This document shows, piece by piece, positions 14,601-23,716 of a stretch of DNA of 64,000 bases; positions within the stretch are counted from its first letter, which is position 1, and the number at the start of each line of letters is the position of its first letter. This DNA comes from CALMRE01 sp964412895. Lineage in GTDB: Bacteria; UBP6; UBA1177; JAKLFG01. The stretch is taken from the NCBI GenBank assembly GCA_964412895.1, contig CAYPQK010000004.1, positions 1 through 64,000 of the forward strand, given 5' to 3'. The notes under the pieces were generated by a model. The model saw nothing but the letters and a program-made list of their open reading frames with translations, was not told the origin of the DNA and ran no database searches. A program made the translations under genes and the position numbers.

Positions 14601-16303
14601 ATTCGCACCACGCTCGTGGTACGGTCAAGCACTGACTGATTTTTAGAAACGATGATGACGGTCGGGATATCGTGGACCGCCTCGAAGAGCGCGTCGAGCC
14701 GTGTTTTATCCATCCCGTCGCAGAGTTCGTCGATGATAAGTATCCGCGGCCGCCGCAGGATCGCCCGCGCCAGCACCAGCCGCTCCCGCAGTCCTTGCGC
14801 CAAGAGCCGTCCCCCCTCACCCGCCGTAGCGGTGAGCGTTTCTTCCGGGATATCGAGCGCCGCCAGCAGTTCATGGAGCATCGTCTCGTCGGCTTTGGGA
14901 TTGCCATAGTGCAGATTCTCGGCGACGCTTCCGGCAAAGAGCGCGCTGTCGGGTCCGGCATAGGCGACCAGTTCGCGCCACGGCGTAAGCGGCATATCGT
15001 TAAGCGGCGTCCCGCCGTAGGTCACCGTCCCGACGGTCGGCTCGTAGAAACGCTGAATGAGGGCGCAGAGCGTCGTCTTGCCCGACCCCGACGGCCCGGT
15101 GAGCCCCGTGATGCCCTGCGGGAACCGGCACGAGAAACCGACGAAGAGCGCTGATGTTCCCTCGTACCGGAACGAGAGGCCGTTCATCTCGATAGCGCCA
15201 TTTGCCGGAATGGCGGCCTTCCCCTCCGGCTGTTCTTCTTTCTCGTCGAAGAGACTGAATATCCGGCCGGTGCAGACGAGCGTATTGTAGAGTTCGCCGA
15301 ACGCGGCCGCCACCTTCTTGACCGGCTTATAGGCCTGCTGCATGAGGTAGAGGTAGAGAACGACATTGCCGAGCGTCGTATCGCCCGCAACGAGCCGCCC
15401 CGCAAAATAGACGAAGACGACCGCGACGCCGATCATTCCGATCAGTTCGTTCGACGGTTTCATGATGTACTTGAACCGTATCATCTTCACGAACAGGCGA
15501 TAGTTGCGCTCGACGATGGCGTCGAACAGGCTCCGTTCCGTCTCTTCGGCCGACAGCCCCTTGATGGTCCGCAGGTTGCGCGTCCGGTCCTGCATGACCG
15601 CCGTGTAGTCGCCCACCGTTTCGCTGATATCGCGGCCGATGCGCCGTATCTTCCGCGAGAACTGCGTGATGAGTATCCACGACAGCGGGAAGAACAGGAC
15701 GGTGAACAGCGTTATCTGCGGGTTGATGACGAACATCACCGGCACGAAAACAAGGGCATAGACGAGCGTCCGCGCTATCTCGATAAAGAGTTCCAGCACC
15801 CGCTCAAGCGTCGTCACATCGTAGGTGACCCGCGAAACGAGATCACCGCTGCGGGCGCGGTCATGGAACGACAGCGGGAGCCCCAGCAGTTTGCCGAATA
15901 TCTCGGAGCGGAAGCGGCGCAGGATGCGCTGTATCGCCGAATTCATGCAGATCTCGCGGACATACTCGAAAAGCGCTTTCAGGAGGTAGAGGACCACCAC
16001 CGCCAGCGCAAGGTAGAGCATCCCGCGGTAAACATCTTCGGGGCCCGAAAGTATCGTGTCGAGCAGTTTGAATTTCCCCTTACTGCCGGGGAACGGAATT
16101 TTAAGTTGGAGCGGTATCTCGACGATGCCGTCGCCGCCGTGTTTGAAGAAGCGGCTGATCTCCTCGATGCCGTCGGTCAGCATCTTGAGGAGCGATCCGG
16201 TCCCCACCTCGACGAGTCCCATCAGCGCCGTGAAGAGGATGCCGCCGCCGATGAGCCGTTTCTCGCGCCAGAGATAGCCCAAAAGTCGCCGGGTCGTCGT
16301 CAT
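14597..16303 (-). CDS. ABC exporter-type half transporter with degenerate ATPase motifs
   Basis: A 568-residue fused membrane (six-helix, residues ~1-325) and ATPase protein of the MsbA/LmrA layout. Walker A is GPSGSGKTTL and Walker B ILIIDEL, with the catalytic Glu kept. The other motifs deviate: the LSGGQ signature reads LAQGL, the D-loop region reads CDGMD, and the switch His is replaced (IVSKN). The protein also stops ~20-25 residues earlier than usual, just after this point. It may hydrolyse ATP poorly, or pair with another subunit. The start at 16303 overlaps the TiaS-like gene by 4 nt; a long in-frame N-terminal extension to 16543 is antisense to nothing but overlaps that gene and is rejected. 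Confidence 0.85.
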   Translation of the reverse strand: MTTTRRLLGYLWREKRLIGGGILFTALMGLVEVGTGSLLKMLTDGIEEISRFFKHGGDGIVEIPLQLKIPFPGSKGKFKLLDTILSGPEDVYRGMLYLALAVVVLYLLKALFEYVREICMNSAIQRILRRFRSEIFGKLLGLPLSFHDRARSGDLVSRVTYDVTTLERVLELFIEIARTLVYALVFVPVMFVINPQITLFTVLFFPLSWILITQFSRKIRRIGRDISETVGDYTAVMQDRTRNLRTIKGLSAEETERSLFDAIVERNYRLFVKMIRFKYIMKPSNELIGMIGVAVVFVYFAGRLVAGDTTLGNVVLYLYLMQQAYKPVKKVAAAFGELYNTLVCTGRIFSLFDEKEEQPEGKAAIPANGAIEMNGLSFRYEGTSALFVGFSCRFPQGITGLTGPSGSGKTTLCALIQRFYEPTVGTVTYGGTPLNDMPLTPWRELVAYAGPDSALFAGSVAENLHYGNPKADETMLHELLAALDIPEETLTATAGEGGRLLAQGLRERLVLARAILRRPRILIIDELCDGMDKTRLDALFEAVHDIPTVIIVSKNQSVLDRTTSVVRI

Positions 16304-17031
16304 GCCTCGTCCCCCTTCTTCGTGGGGAGCGTCTGCCAGCGGTTCGGCGCTATCGCCAGCACCGGCAGAACGGCGCGGCCGCGCACCCAGTTGGGCCGCA
16401 GCCAGCCGCGGTTGTCGATGAGGTCGGTATCGGGTATCCACGCCGCGTTCTTGTCTATCGCCATCGGCTCGATGCGCTTTTCGCGCAGGAACCCCACTGT
16501 CGTCTCCTGCGGCAGACCGCGGATGAAACCGGGCTCTATCCATTCGTTCAGCCGTCCCGAATCGCCGAGCGCCGTCAGCCCCACGCCCGCCGCCGCCCCG
16601 ATGACGCCGTCGTTGGTGCCGCCGTGACCCGAAAGATGGGCTTTACCGACGGCGGCGTACGCCTCGGCCTGCGTCACCTTGCGGACAAGGCAGAGCCGGC
16701 CGAACTCCTTGAGCACCGCTATCGCCGGATCATGCTCCGAAACGACGCACAGCCCCGGGTCGCTCCCCACGACGAAATGGTTCTTGATGTGGTTGGCGCC
16801 CCGTTCGATGAGTTGCGGTATCAGTTCTTCGCCCGGCGCCTCGATGAGACAGACGAGCGAACTGTTATGCGAGGTGTACGGGATATCGTCGGCGACAAGC
16901 AGTTGCTGGCGGACGATGGCGGTCAGGCGGCAGCCCGACGGCAACACCTCGGCGAACCAGCGGGCCAGTTTCCCGGTGCCGCGGCCGCAATCCAAAGTGT
17001 CGGTATCGTCGAAGGCGACATAGATGATCAT
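16300..17031 (-). CDS. TiaS-like DDTD-motif protein
   Basis: A 243-residue soluble protein opening with IIYVAFDDTDTLDCGRGTGK. This DDTD start, then PYTSHNSSLVCLIE and LSGHGGTNDGVIGAAAGVGL, resembles the N-terminal catalytic and DUF1743-like part of archaeal TiaS, the tRNA-Ile2 agmatinylcytidine synthase. It lacks the zinc-ribbon and OB-fold C-terminal domains of true TiaS, so the same tRNA role is unlikely. Stand-alone bacterial versions have no firm function. It is translationally coupled (4-nt overlap) to the ABC protein downstream. A weak TTGACA (17086-17081) with a poor -10 lies upstream. Confidence 0.6.
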   Translation of the reverse strand: MIIYVAFDDTDTLDCGRGTGKLARWFAEVLPSGCRLTAIVRQQLLVADDIPYTSHNSSLVCLIEAPGEELIPQLIERGANHIKNHFVVGSDPGLCVVSEHDPAIAVLKEFGRLCLVRKVTQAEAYAAVGKAHLSGHGGTNDGVIGAAAGVGLTALGDSGRLNEWIEPGFIRGLPQETTVGFLREKRIEPMAIDKNAAWIPDTDLIDNRGWLRPNWVRGRAVLPVLAIAPNRWQTLPTKKGDEA

Positions 17032-17110
17032 AAGAACCCCTAGAAAACATACCGGTTCACGGTACTTTCCGGGGCTTTCTTGTCAACTATTTCGGGTCAA
17101 CCGAAAAATT

Positions 17111-17138
17111 TTGCGAAAACGGACGCATAAGGTATATT
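17111..17138 (+). promoter_or_regulatory. Probable promoter for the protease/barrel gene
   Basis: TTGCGA (17111-17116), 16 nt, TATATT (17133-17138), 29 nt before the start codon. Confidence 0.45.
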
Positions 17139-17167
17139 CCCGACGGTCCATCCATGTTGCGGGGTTC

Positions 17168-20014
17168 ATGCGGATACGGTTCGTCGCCATTGTTTTCCTG
17201 CTTCTCTGCGCCGTCTCGTCCTTGAGCGCCGCCGATAAGCCGGGCTATCTCGTCCACCGCACCGGCAACCTCATCCTCTACTTCTCGACCGACCTCGACC
17301 CGCGCCTCATCCCCTACCTGATAGAAAAGACCGAGCTGGCCGAGCAGTTCCTCGTGTCGCTCTACGGCTGGAAGGCCGACCGCCGCATCCCGCTGGTGTT
17401 CGACCGCGAGACCGACGAATCGAACGGCTGGTCCGCCGTCTACATGAAGGACGGCATCTGCCTGCTCCTCTACCCGCCCGAGGAGTTCTCGGCCCTCGCC
17501 AACCACAAGGACTACGCGCTCAATCTCATCGTCCACGAACTGACCCATTCGCTCCAGATAGGACTGGTGAGCGGCGTCCCGAAGTGGATCAACTATGTCT
17601 TCGGCAACCTCTTCTACCCGGCGCAACTGTCGCCCGGCTGGCTGCTCGAAGGGGTCACCGTCTACTCCGAATCCTCCATCGATGGCACCGGACGGCTCCA
17701 TTCGCCGCTGTGGCGGGCGTGGTTCGACTCCTTCTTCCGCAAGGGGAACGAACTGACGCTCGGCGAGCTGTCGGGATCGACCGATCACTGGATGGGCGGC
17801 CACATCCCGTACCTGTACGGCACCTTCTTCTACGAGTTCGTCATGCAGCGGCACGGTCCCGGAAAACTGGCGACCTTCTTCGACGAACTGGGCGACAATG
17901 TCATGCCGTTCCTCATTGAATACGAGGCGAAGAAACTCTTCGACGAGACCTTCTGGACGATGTACCAGGAGTTCCTGAAAAAGAACCGGGAGCGGCTGTT
18001 CGAACGGACCGCACCGGCGCAGGTCGCCAACCAGACGGGACTGCGCCACACCGATATCGCCGTGGACCTGTCGCGCACCGACCGCTATATATATTATGGT
18101 AGACGGCAGGGATCGAGCGCCATCTACGATTTCGACGGCAAGGAGGCGACGCGCCTCTTTACGCCGCCCGGCGCATTCCATTTCGCTTCGGCGGAAGGGG
18201 GCCGCTTCCTGCTGACGGTACCGTTCCGGAGCGATCCCGACCGGATACGGACCGAACTGTTCCTCTTCGACACTTCGGCGGGCGAGATACGGCGCATAAC
18301 CAGCGGTGAATCGACGCTCTACCCCCTGTTCCTCCCCGGTGGCCGCATCAGCTGTTTCACCGCGACCAGCGGTCTGCTGAAACTACAGCTTTTCGACGGC
18401 GCGGGAAAGCCCGAGCGGACCTATGACCTCGCCGCCTTCGACAACATCCATACGCCGTCGTATGACCCGACGGGCGAGCGGCTCATCTTCACCGGCAATC
18501 TGCGGGGAAACGGAAAGGATATCTTCCTGCTCGACCTCGTCACCGGCGCGGTGACCCGCATCCCCATCGACGGCGACCAGTACAGCGCCAGTTTCGCCGG
18601 ACCCAACGAGATCATCTTCTCCGCGGCCGAAGGGGACCGCATCGCCCCGTTCCTGCTCGACCTCACCTCCGGCGCCATCCAGCGGCTCCACGAGCCGCTC
18701 GGGATCGCGCTCTACCCGAAGATCATCGGTGGCAAACTCTTTTTCGTCGGGTTCGACAACGACGGCTATTTCCCGGCATGGGCGCCGCTCAGTCCGGTCG
18801 CGGCGGGGACCATCGACCCGGCAACGATCGCTACGGTCGCCGCCGATACGCCGCCGCAGGCCGCGACGACACCGGCCCTGACCCGCTCCAGCGGCTGGGA
18901 GGGGATGTGGCCGACCCTCATCCTCCCCGACTACAGCGGCGGGATGCACAGCCAGAAGGTGGGGCTTACCCTCTTCGCCGAAGCCGACACCGGGCGACGC
19001 GGCTATTCGGTCTACTTCGGCAAGGTGTTCGACGCGAGCGACAAATACGAGACCGGCTTCGCCTACCGCGACGACGATATCCTCCCCGGTTTCCGCTGGC
19101 AGGCCTACTACGGCTGGTACCGGCAGACCTTCGGCGACCCGGAGGAGCGCACCTACTCCGGCTCGGCGCACGATTTCCGGACGAGCATCTCCACCGCGTT
19201 CCAATTCAACACCCTGTTCTACCTCGACCCGTCGCGCGCCTACAAGATCGGCCATTCGCTGTCGGCAAGCGTCGGCTTCCGCCTGCGCGAAGAACGGGTG
19301 GAGAACGACTGGAACGACCCGACGATACTCCCCTACGACGCGGGAGAAAGCTACGAGATGCAAATGGGCGCCGCCTACAGCATCTATCTCTCCTTTTCGC
19401 CCGGGAGCTATCTCCTGTTCTCCGAGATGGACGGCAGTGCGCTCCGCCTGCCGGTCACCATCACCCGCGACCTCCTCTACGGCGCGAGTCTTCTGACCTT
19501 CACCCCGTCGCTCACCGGCAGTTATCTTTTCGGGACGGCCGGGAAGGTGGGCCTCATCTCCCGCCATTCGCTCTACGCCGCGTTCCTGAGCGACGCCTCC
19601 TATTCGGTCGGCGGCGAAGAAAAGAGTACTGAACTCGAGAACATAGACACCTTCATCTACGGCTATTCGAGCGATGTGACGGTGCGCGGCTACCGGCCCG
19701 AGGCGATGACGGGCCGGCTGGTATACTTCGCCAATACCGAACTGCGCTATCATATCTTCACCATCGAACAGGGGCTCGGCCTTCTGCCGATCATGCTCAA
19801 GAACCTGCAGGGGGCGCTTTTTGTCGATATCGGCGCTTCGGAAGGCGACCGCGACCGGCCGGGGGAACCGTTCATCGCGTCGGCCGGAGCCGAGGTGAAA
19901 CTCCTGACCCAGTGGTGGTACCATGTCCCGCTCATGTTCAAACTGGGCATCGCCCACGGCCTGACCAAGAACGGCGTCCTGAATGTCTATTTCTCGCTGG
20001 GGAACAGTTTCTGA
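17168..20014 (+). CDS. Outer-membrane protein: gluzincin, beta-propeller and barrel
   Basis: A 948-residue protein in three parts after a signal peptide (MRIRFVAIVFLLLCAVSSLSAA). Residues ~25-290 form a peptidase MA-like domain with VHELTHSLQIG and, ~35 residues on, LLEGVTVYSES, the HExxH+E zinc site. Residues ~310-560 are TolB-type propeller repeats (YDPTGERLIFTG, GKDIFLLDLVTG). Residues ~620-948 alternate like a beta-barrel and end NVYFSLGNSF, with the C-terminal Phe typical of barrel assembly. It is probably an outer-membrane protease-like protein; what it cleaves is unknown. The start is set by the signal peptide. It is probably expressed from its own promoter. Confidence 0.8.
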   Translation: MRIRFVAIVFLLLCAVSSLSAADKPGYLVHRTGNLILYFSTDLDPRLIPYLIEKTELAEQFLVSLYGWKADRRIPLVFDRETDESNGWSAVYMKDGICLLLYPPEEFSALANHKDYALNLIVHELTHSLQIGLVSGVPKWINYVFGNLFYPAQLSPGWLLEGVTVYSESSIDGTGRLHSPLWRAWFDSFFRKGNELTLGELSGSTDHWMGGHIPYLYGTFFYEFVMQRHGPGKLATFFDELGDNVMPFLIEYEAKKLFDETFWTMYQEFLKKNRERLFERTAPAQVANQTGLRHTDIAVDLSRTDRYIYYGRRQGSSAIYDFDGKEATRLFTPPGAFHFASAEGGRFLLTVPFRSDPDRIRTELFLFDTSAGEIRRITSGESTLYPLFLPGGRISCFTATSGLLKLQLFDGAGKPERTYDLAAFDNIHTPSYDPTGERLIFTGNLRGNGKDIFLLDLVTGAVTRIPIDGDQYSASFAGPNEIIFSAAEGDRIAPFLLDLTSGAIQRLHEPLGIALYPKIIGGKLFFVGFDNDGYFPAWAPLSPVAAGTIDPATIATVAADTPPQAATTPALTRSSGWEGMWPTLILPDYSGGMHSQKVGLTLFAEADTGRRGYSVYFGKVFDASDKYETGFAYRDDDILPGFRWQAYYGWYRQTFGDPEERTYSGSAHDFRTSISTAFQFNTLFYLDPSRAYKIGHSLSASVGFRLREERVENDWNDPTILPYDAGESYEMQMGAAYSIYLSFSPGSYLLFSEMDGSALRLPVTITRDLLYGASLLTFTPSLTGSYLFGTAGKVGLISRHSLYAAFLSDASYSVGGEEKSTELENIDTFIYGYSSDVTVRGYRPEAMTGRLVYFANTELRYHIFTIEQGLGLLPIMLKNLQGALFVDIGASEGDRDRPGEPFIASAGAEVKLLTQWWYHVPLMFKLGIAHGLTKNGVLNVYFSLGNSF

Positions 20015-20032
20015 CCGGCCCCGTAATGCGGG

Positions 20033-20061
20033 TTGACTTATGAGACCTCTTTTTGTATAAT
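20033..20061 (+). promoter_or_regulatory. Strong promoter of the collagen-like gene
   Basis: TTGACT (20033-20038), 17 nt, perfect TATAAT (20056-20061). The start codon is at 20107 and the ribosome site at ~20096. This is the best sigma70 match in the window, suggesting high expression. Confidence 0.75.
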
Positions 20062-20106
20062 GCCGAGGTTCGTGTCAGTATCGATCACCTTGATCCGGAG
20101 GATATC

Positions 20107-22081
20107 ATGAAGATGTTCAGAAACGCGGCCTTCGTCGTAATGCTTCTGTGCGGCGGCTCGCTGCTCGCTTTCAACAACCTCATCGAAGTAACGACCGACC
20201 CGGTCGCTTGCGGGTTGAGCGGAGGCATCGAGATAGTGATATGGCAAGACACCAATAATGATGGCCTGATCGAGGCTACGCCCGGGGACGATCTGGTCCT
20301 TTCCACCAACAATGTCTGCAACGGCGCTACCGGTGCCGCTGGTGCCGACGGCGCTCCCGGCCTCGATGGCGCTCCCGGCCTCGATGGCGCTCCCGGCCTC
20401 GATGGCGCTCAGGGCATTCAGGGTATCCAAGGCGAGATAGGTCCGCAGGGGCCCGCAGGCGCTCAGGGCATACAGGGCGAGATAGNNNNNNNNNNNNNNN
20501 NNNNNNNNNNNNNNNNNNNNNNNNNNNNNNNNNNNNNNNNNNNNNNNNNNNNNNNNNNNNNNNNNNNNNNNNNNNNNNNNNNNNNGCCCGCAGGGGCCCG
20601 CTGGCGCTCAGGGCATACAGGGCGAGATAGGCCCGCAGGGGCCCGCTGGCGCTCAGGGCATACAGGGCGAGATAGGCCCGCAGGGCACCGCTGGCACGAA
20701 CGGTACTAACGGCACCAACGGCATGGACGGCCTCGCCTGTTGGGACCTCAACATGGACGGCATTCAGGATGCGCTTGAGGACATTAACGGCGATACTTTC
20801 TTTGACACACTCGATTGCATCGGGCCGCAGGGTCCGCAGGGTATCCCCGGCACGAACGGCACCAATGGCACCAACGGTACGAACGGCACTAATGGCGCAC
20901 CCGGCCTCGCCTGTTGGGACCTCAACCTCGACGGCGTTGCCGATGTGGAAGAAGATATCAATGAAGACACGGTATGGGATACGCTCGACTGCATCGGTCC
21001 GCAGGGACCGCAGGGTCCGATAGGTCTTACCGGACTCACCGGCCCTCAAGGCATTCAAGGTCCTCAGGGTCCCGCCGGCGCTCCCGGCCTGAATGGCCTT
21101 TCCTGCTGGGACAGCGACTTTGATGGCGTTGCCGATCCGGAAGAGGACATCAATGAAGACATGGTCTGGAATGCGGACGACTGTATCGGCATGACCGGTC
21201 TCAAGGGCGACAAAGGTGACAAGGGCGATCCCGGCACTGTGGGCGAAACCGGTCCTCAGGGCACTGACGGCACTGACGGCGCGAACGGTCTGAACTCGCT
21301 TGTGGTCGTCACCGAAGAGTCGACCTTCGACAACTGCGACTTCGGCGGCAACAAGATAGAAGCCGGCTTGGATATCAACGGCAACGGCCTGCTGGACGCC
21401 GGAGAAAGCGATGCGACCGAGTTTGTCTGCAACGGCGTCACCGGCCCGCAGGGTCCACAGGGCGAAAAAGGCAACGACGGCATCCAATGCTGGGACAGCG
21501 ACGGCGACGGCGTGACCGACCCCTCAGAGGATATCAACGGCGATTACGCGTGGAACGGCCTTGACTGTACCGGCCCACAGGGTCCCGGCGGCGACACCGG
21601 CGATACCGGCGCGACCGGCGACAGCGGCAAAGACGCGCTGGTGGTGACCACCGACGAAGCGGCAGGCGTCAATTGCGAGAACGGCGGCAAAAAGATACAG
21701 AGCGGCATTGATGCCAACAGCAACAATGTTCTGGATACCGACGAGATCGAAAAGACCGAATATGTCTGCAACGGCGTGGATGGCGAGGCCGGGACTCAGG
21801 GTGACACCGGCGAGACCGGGCCGGCGGGCGAGGACGGCGAAAACGGCGCCACCGGTCCGCAGGGCACCAACGCGCTGGTCGAGGCATCGGACGAATTGCC
21901 GGGCGAGAACTGCGAGAACGCCGGCATCAAGATAGAGAGCGGTCTTGATACCGACGCCAGCGGCGTACTGGAACCCGGAGAGATAACCGCGACCCGCTAT
22001 ATCTGCAACGGCGCCACCGGCCCGATCGGCGAACAGATAGAGGTCACCGGCGGCGGCGGCTGTTCGCTGACGACCCTGTAG
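20107..22081 (+). CDS. Collagen-like modular surface protein (contains assembly gap)
   Basis: One gene interrupted by 100 N. A signal peptide (MKMFRNAAFVVMLLCGGSLLAF) and an N-terminal VCNG module precede Gly-X-Y collagen repeats (GAPGLD, then a 15-residue unit GAQGIQGEIGPQGPA). After the gap, Gly-X-Y stretches alternate with two module types. Four CWD modules have the form CWDxxxDGxxDxxEDIN, with a calcium-site-like Asp pattern (starting near 20737, 20910, 21103 and 21487). Three others have the form NCxxGGxKIxxGxDxNxxGxLDxxE...VCNG, a repeat common in deltaproteobacterial surface proteins. It ends GGGGCSLTTL. The part after the gap is in another frame only because the gap length is nominal. 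Probably an extracellular fibre; the OmpA gene follows 16 nt later. Confidence 0.8.
20404..20692 (+). repeat. Tandem 45-bp collagen repeats around the gap
   Basis: Units encoding GAQGIQGEIGPQGPA: a 54-bp variant at 20404-20457, then a 45-bp unit from 20458 entering the gap, the tail of a unit to 20602, and full 45-bp units at 20603-20647 and 20648-20692. The units flanking the gap are nearly identical, which explains the assembly break. Confidence 0.85.
20486..20585. other. Assembly gap, 100 N
   Basis: Exactly 100 N, a customary placeholder for unknown length. The bases on both sides join to a perfect repeat unit, so the true missing length should be a multiple of 45 nt. Confidence 0.97.
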
Positions 22082-22097
22082 CGCGAAGGACGACCGC

Positions 22098-23639
22098 ATG
22101 AGAACATATCTGCGCACACTGATACTCGCGACGCTCCTTGCCGTACCGCTCTGCGCGGCGGCGGGACCGGTCGCCGACGCCGAGAACTACAAACCGTCAC
22201 CCTTCGCGAACGACCGGCTGTCGCTCATCGGCGGCGAGATGATGGAAAGTCTTTCGTTCGGGATGGGCCTTTTCCTCGATTACGAACGGAACCCCGTCAT
22301 CATCACCAACACCGTCACCGACCGTGTCATGCGGACCGTCGTCGGCAATCACCTGACCGCCGACCTTACCCTTTCGCTCGGCCTGTTCGAATGGGTCGAC
22401 CTCGCGTTGGCGGTACCGACCGTCATGTTTCAGGACGGCGACGGGTGGAACGACGCCGACGGCCTGCCGACCGGCAGTCTGGGCGACATCCGCTTCGCGG
22501 CCCGCATACGGCTCCACCGGACCGAGAAACGACTCTTCTCGCTGGCTCTCGTACCGGCATTCACCTTCCCGACCGGCCAGTCCCTGCACGACCTGTCGGG
22601 TGCCAACGGGATGACTTTCTCGCCGACCATAGCGATGAGCATCGTCTCGCGCTGGGTCGACGGCGGGCTCGACCTCTACTACCGGATGACCCAGAAAGAT
22701 ACCGTCATCGGTACGACCCGGATCGCCGATCAGGTCGGTGTAAGGCTTCTCGTTACCGCCTATGCGATACCGGAAGTACTCGGATTCAACACAGAATTCT
22801 TGATGGCCACGACCGCCGGGAAAACCTTCGGAGACGGTGCCGAATCACCCATGGAAGCAACCCTTTCGGGTACTTGGCGGCATGCTCCGGCGAACATCGC
22901 GCTGACGGTCGGCGGCGGTGCCGGCATCATCCACGGCTTCGCCACCCCGCAGTTCCGGGTATTCGCCGGACTGACTTGGACGCTCAAGCACGAAAACGAG
23001 AAACCGGCCCCGGAAAAAGAGGATATCGAAGACGAGACGCCGACCACGAAAATAATTCCCGCACCGCGCACCATGACCAGCGATGCCCCGGCGCTCACCC
23101 CCAAGAAGAACAAGGTGATCGAATTCGACATCGCCTCGAAAGAAGAAAAGAAAGAGGCAAAGAAATCCGAGGCGGCCGAAAAACCGAAGACGGCGGACCT
23201 TCAGTCAAAGTCAAAAGAAGCGGCTCCGACACCAGCCCCCGTGGTCGCGCCGGCTCCGAAAAAACCGGCGCCCGCACCGGCCCCGGTGAAGAAGCTTGAG
23301 CCGCGGACCGGCACGCCGATGGCCGAGGTGATCTACTTCAAGGAGAACAGCGCCGAATTCACCGACGATTCGCGGGTGAAACTGGAAAAGCTCAATCTTC
23401 TGCTCTCGGCTAATTTTACCTTGAGGATACGCGTCGAGGGACACTGCGACCGCCTTGAGAAGCCCGATCTGGGACTCAAACGGGCGCAGGCGCTCAAGCT
23501 GTGGTTCGTCGACCGCGATATCGAGTCGAAACGGATACTGACCATGGGGCTGGGGGCCGATGAGCCGGTCGCCTCAAGCGACCTCGAATCGGACCGCACC
23601 CGCAACCGCCGCGCCACCTTCTTCGTGCTCGACAACTAG
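22098..23639 (+). CDS. OmpA-family outer-membrane protein
   Basis: A 513-residue protein: signal peptide (MRTYLRTLILATLLAVPLCAAA), a ~280-residue beta-barrel-like region, a ~100-residue Lys/Pro/Ala linker, and a C-terminal OmpA domain (residues ~410-513: VIYFKENSAEFTDD, RIRVEGHCDR, LKRAQALKLWFVDRDI, DRTRNRRATFFV). The domain binds peptidoglycan, anchoring the wall to the outer membrane. It follows the collagen-like gene by 16 nt and may help display it; that is inference. The barrel part is of the kind annotated as transporter-like in deltaproteobacteria. Confidence 0.9.
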   Translation: MRTYLRTLILATLLAVPLCAAAGPVADAENYKPSPFANDRLSLIGGEMMESLSFGMGLFLDYERNPVIITNTVTDRVMRTVVGNHLTADLTLSLGLFEWVDLALAVPTVMFQDGDGWNDADGLPTGSLGDIRFAARIRLHRTEKRLFSLALVPAFTFPTGQSLHDLSGANGMTFSPTIAMSIVSRWVDGGLDLYYRMTQKDTVIGTTRIADQVGVRLLVTAYAIPEVLGFNTEFLMATTAGKTFGDGAESPMEATLSGTWRHAPANIALTVGGGAGIIHGFATPQFRVFAGLTWTLKHENEKPAPEKEDIEDETPTTKIIPAPRTMTSDAPALTPKKNKVIEFDIASKEEKKEAKKSEAAEKPKTADLQSKSKEAAPTPAPVVAPAPKKPAPAPAPVKKLEPRTGTPMAEVIYFKENSAEFTDDSRVKLEKLNLLLSANFTLRIRVEGHCDRLEKPDLGLKRAQALKLWFVDRDIESKRILTMGLGADEPVASSDLESDRTRNRRATFFVLDN

Positions 23640-23653
23640 CCGTTCCCCATTCC

Positions 23654-23682
23654 TTGACATTATTTCCGTCGACGGCTATAGT
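23654..23682 (+). promoter_or_regulatory. Promoter of the DHH phosphoesterase gene
   Basis: TTGACA (23654-23659), 17 nt, TATAGT (23677-23682), 34 nt before the start codon. Confidence 0.65.
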
Positions 23683-23716
23683 TCACCGAAACCGCATCTT
23701 CCCGATGGAGGTATCG

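Noticed and set aside
18383..19957. Long minus-strand frame opposite the protease/barrel gene
   Set aside because: Composition of an antisense shadow; the plus-strand gene shows signal peptide, zinc motif and barrel ending.
20586..20709. Apparent frameshift and early stop in the collagen-like gene after the gap
   Set aside because: Caused only by the nominal 100-N length; the other frame continues the same repeats through to 22081.
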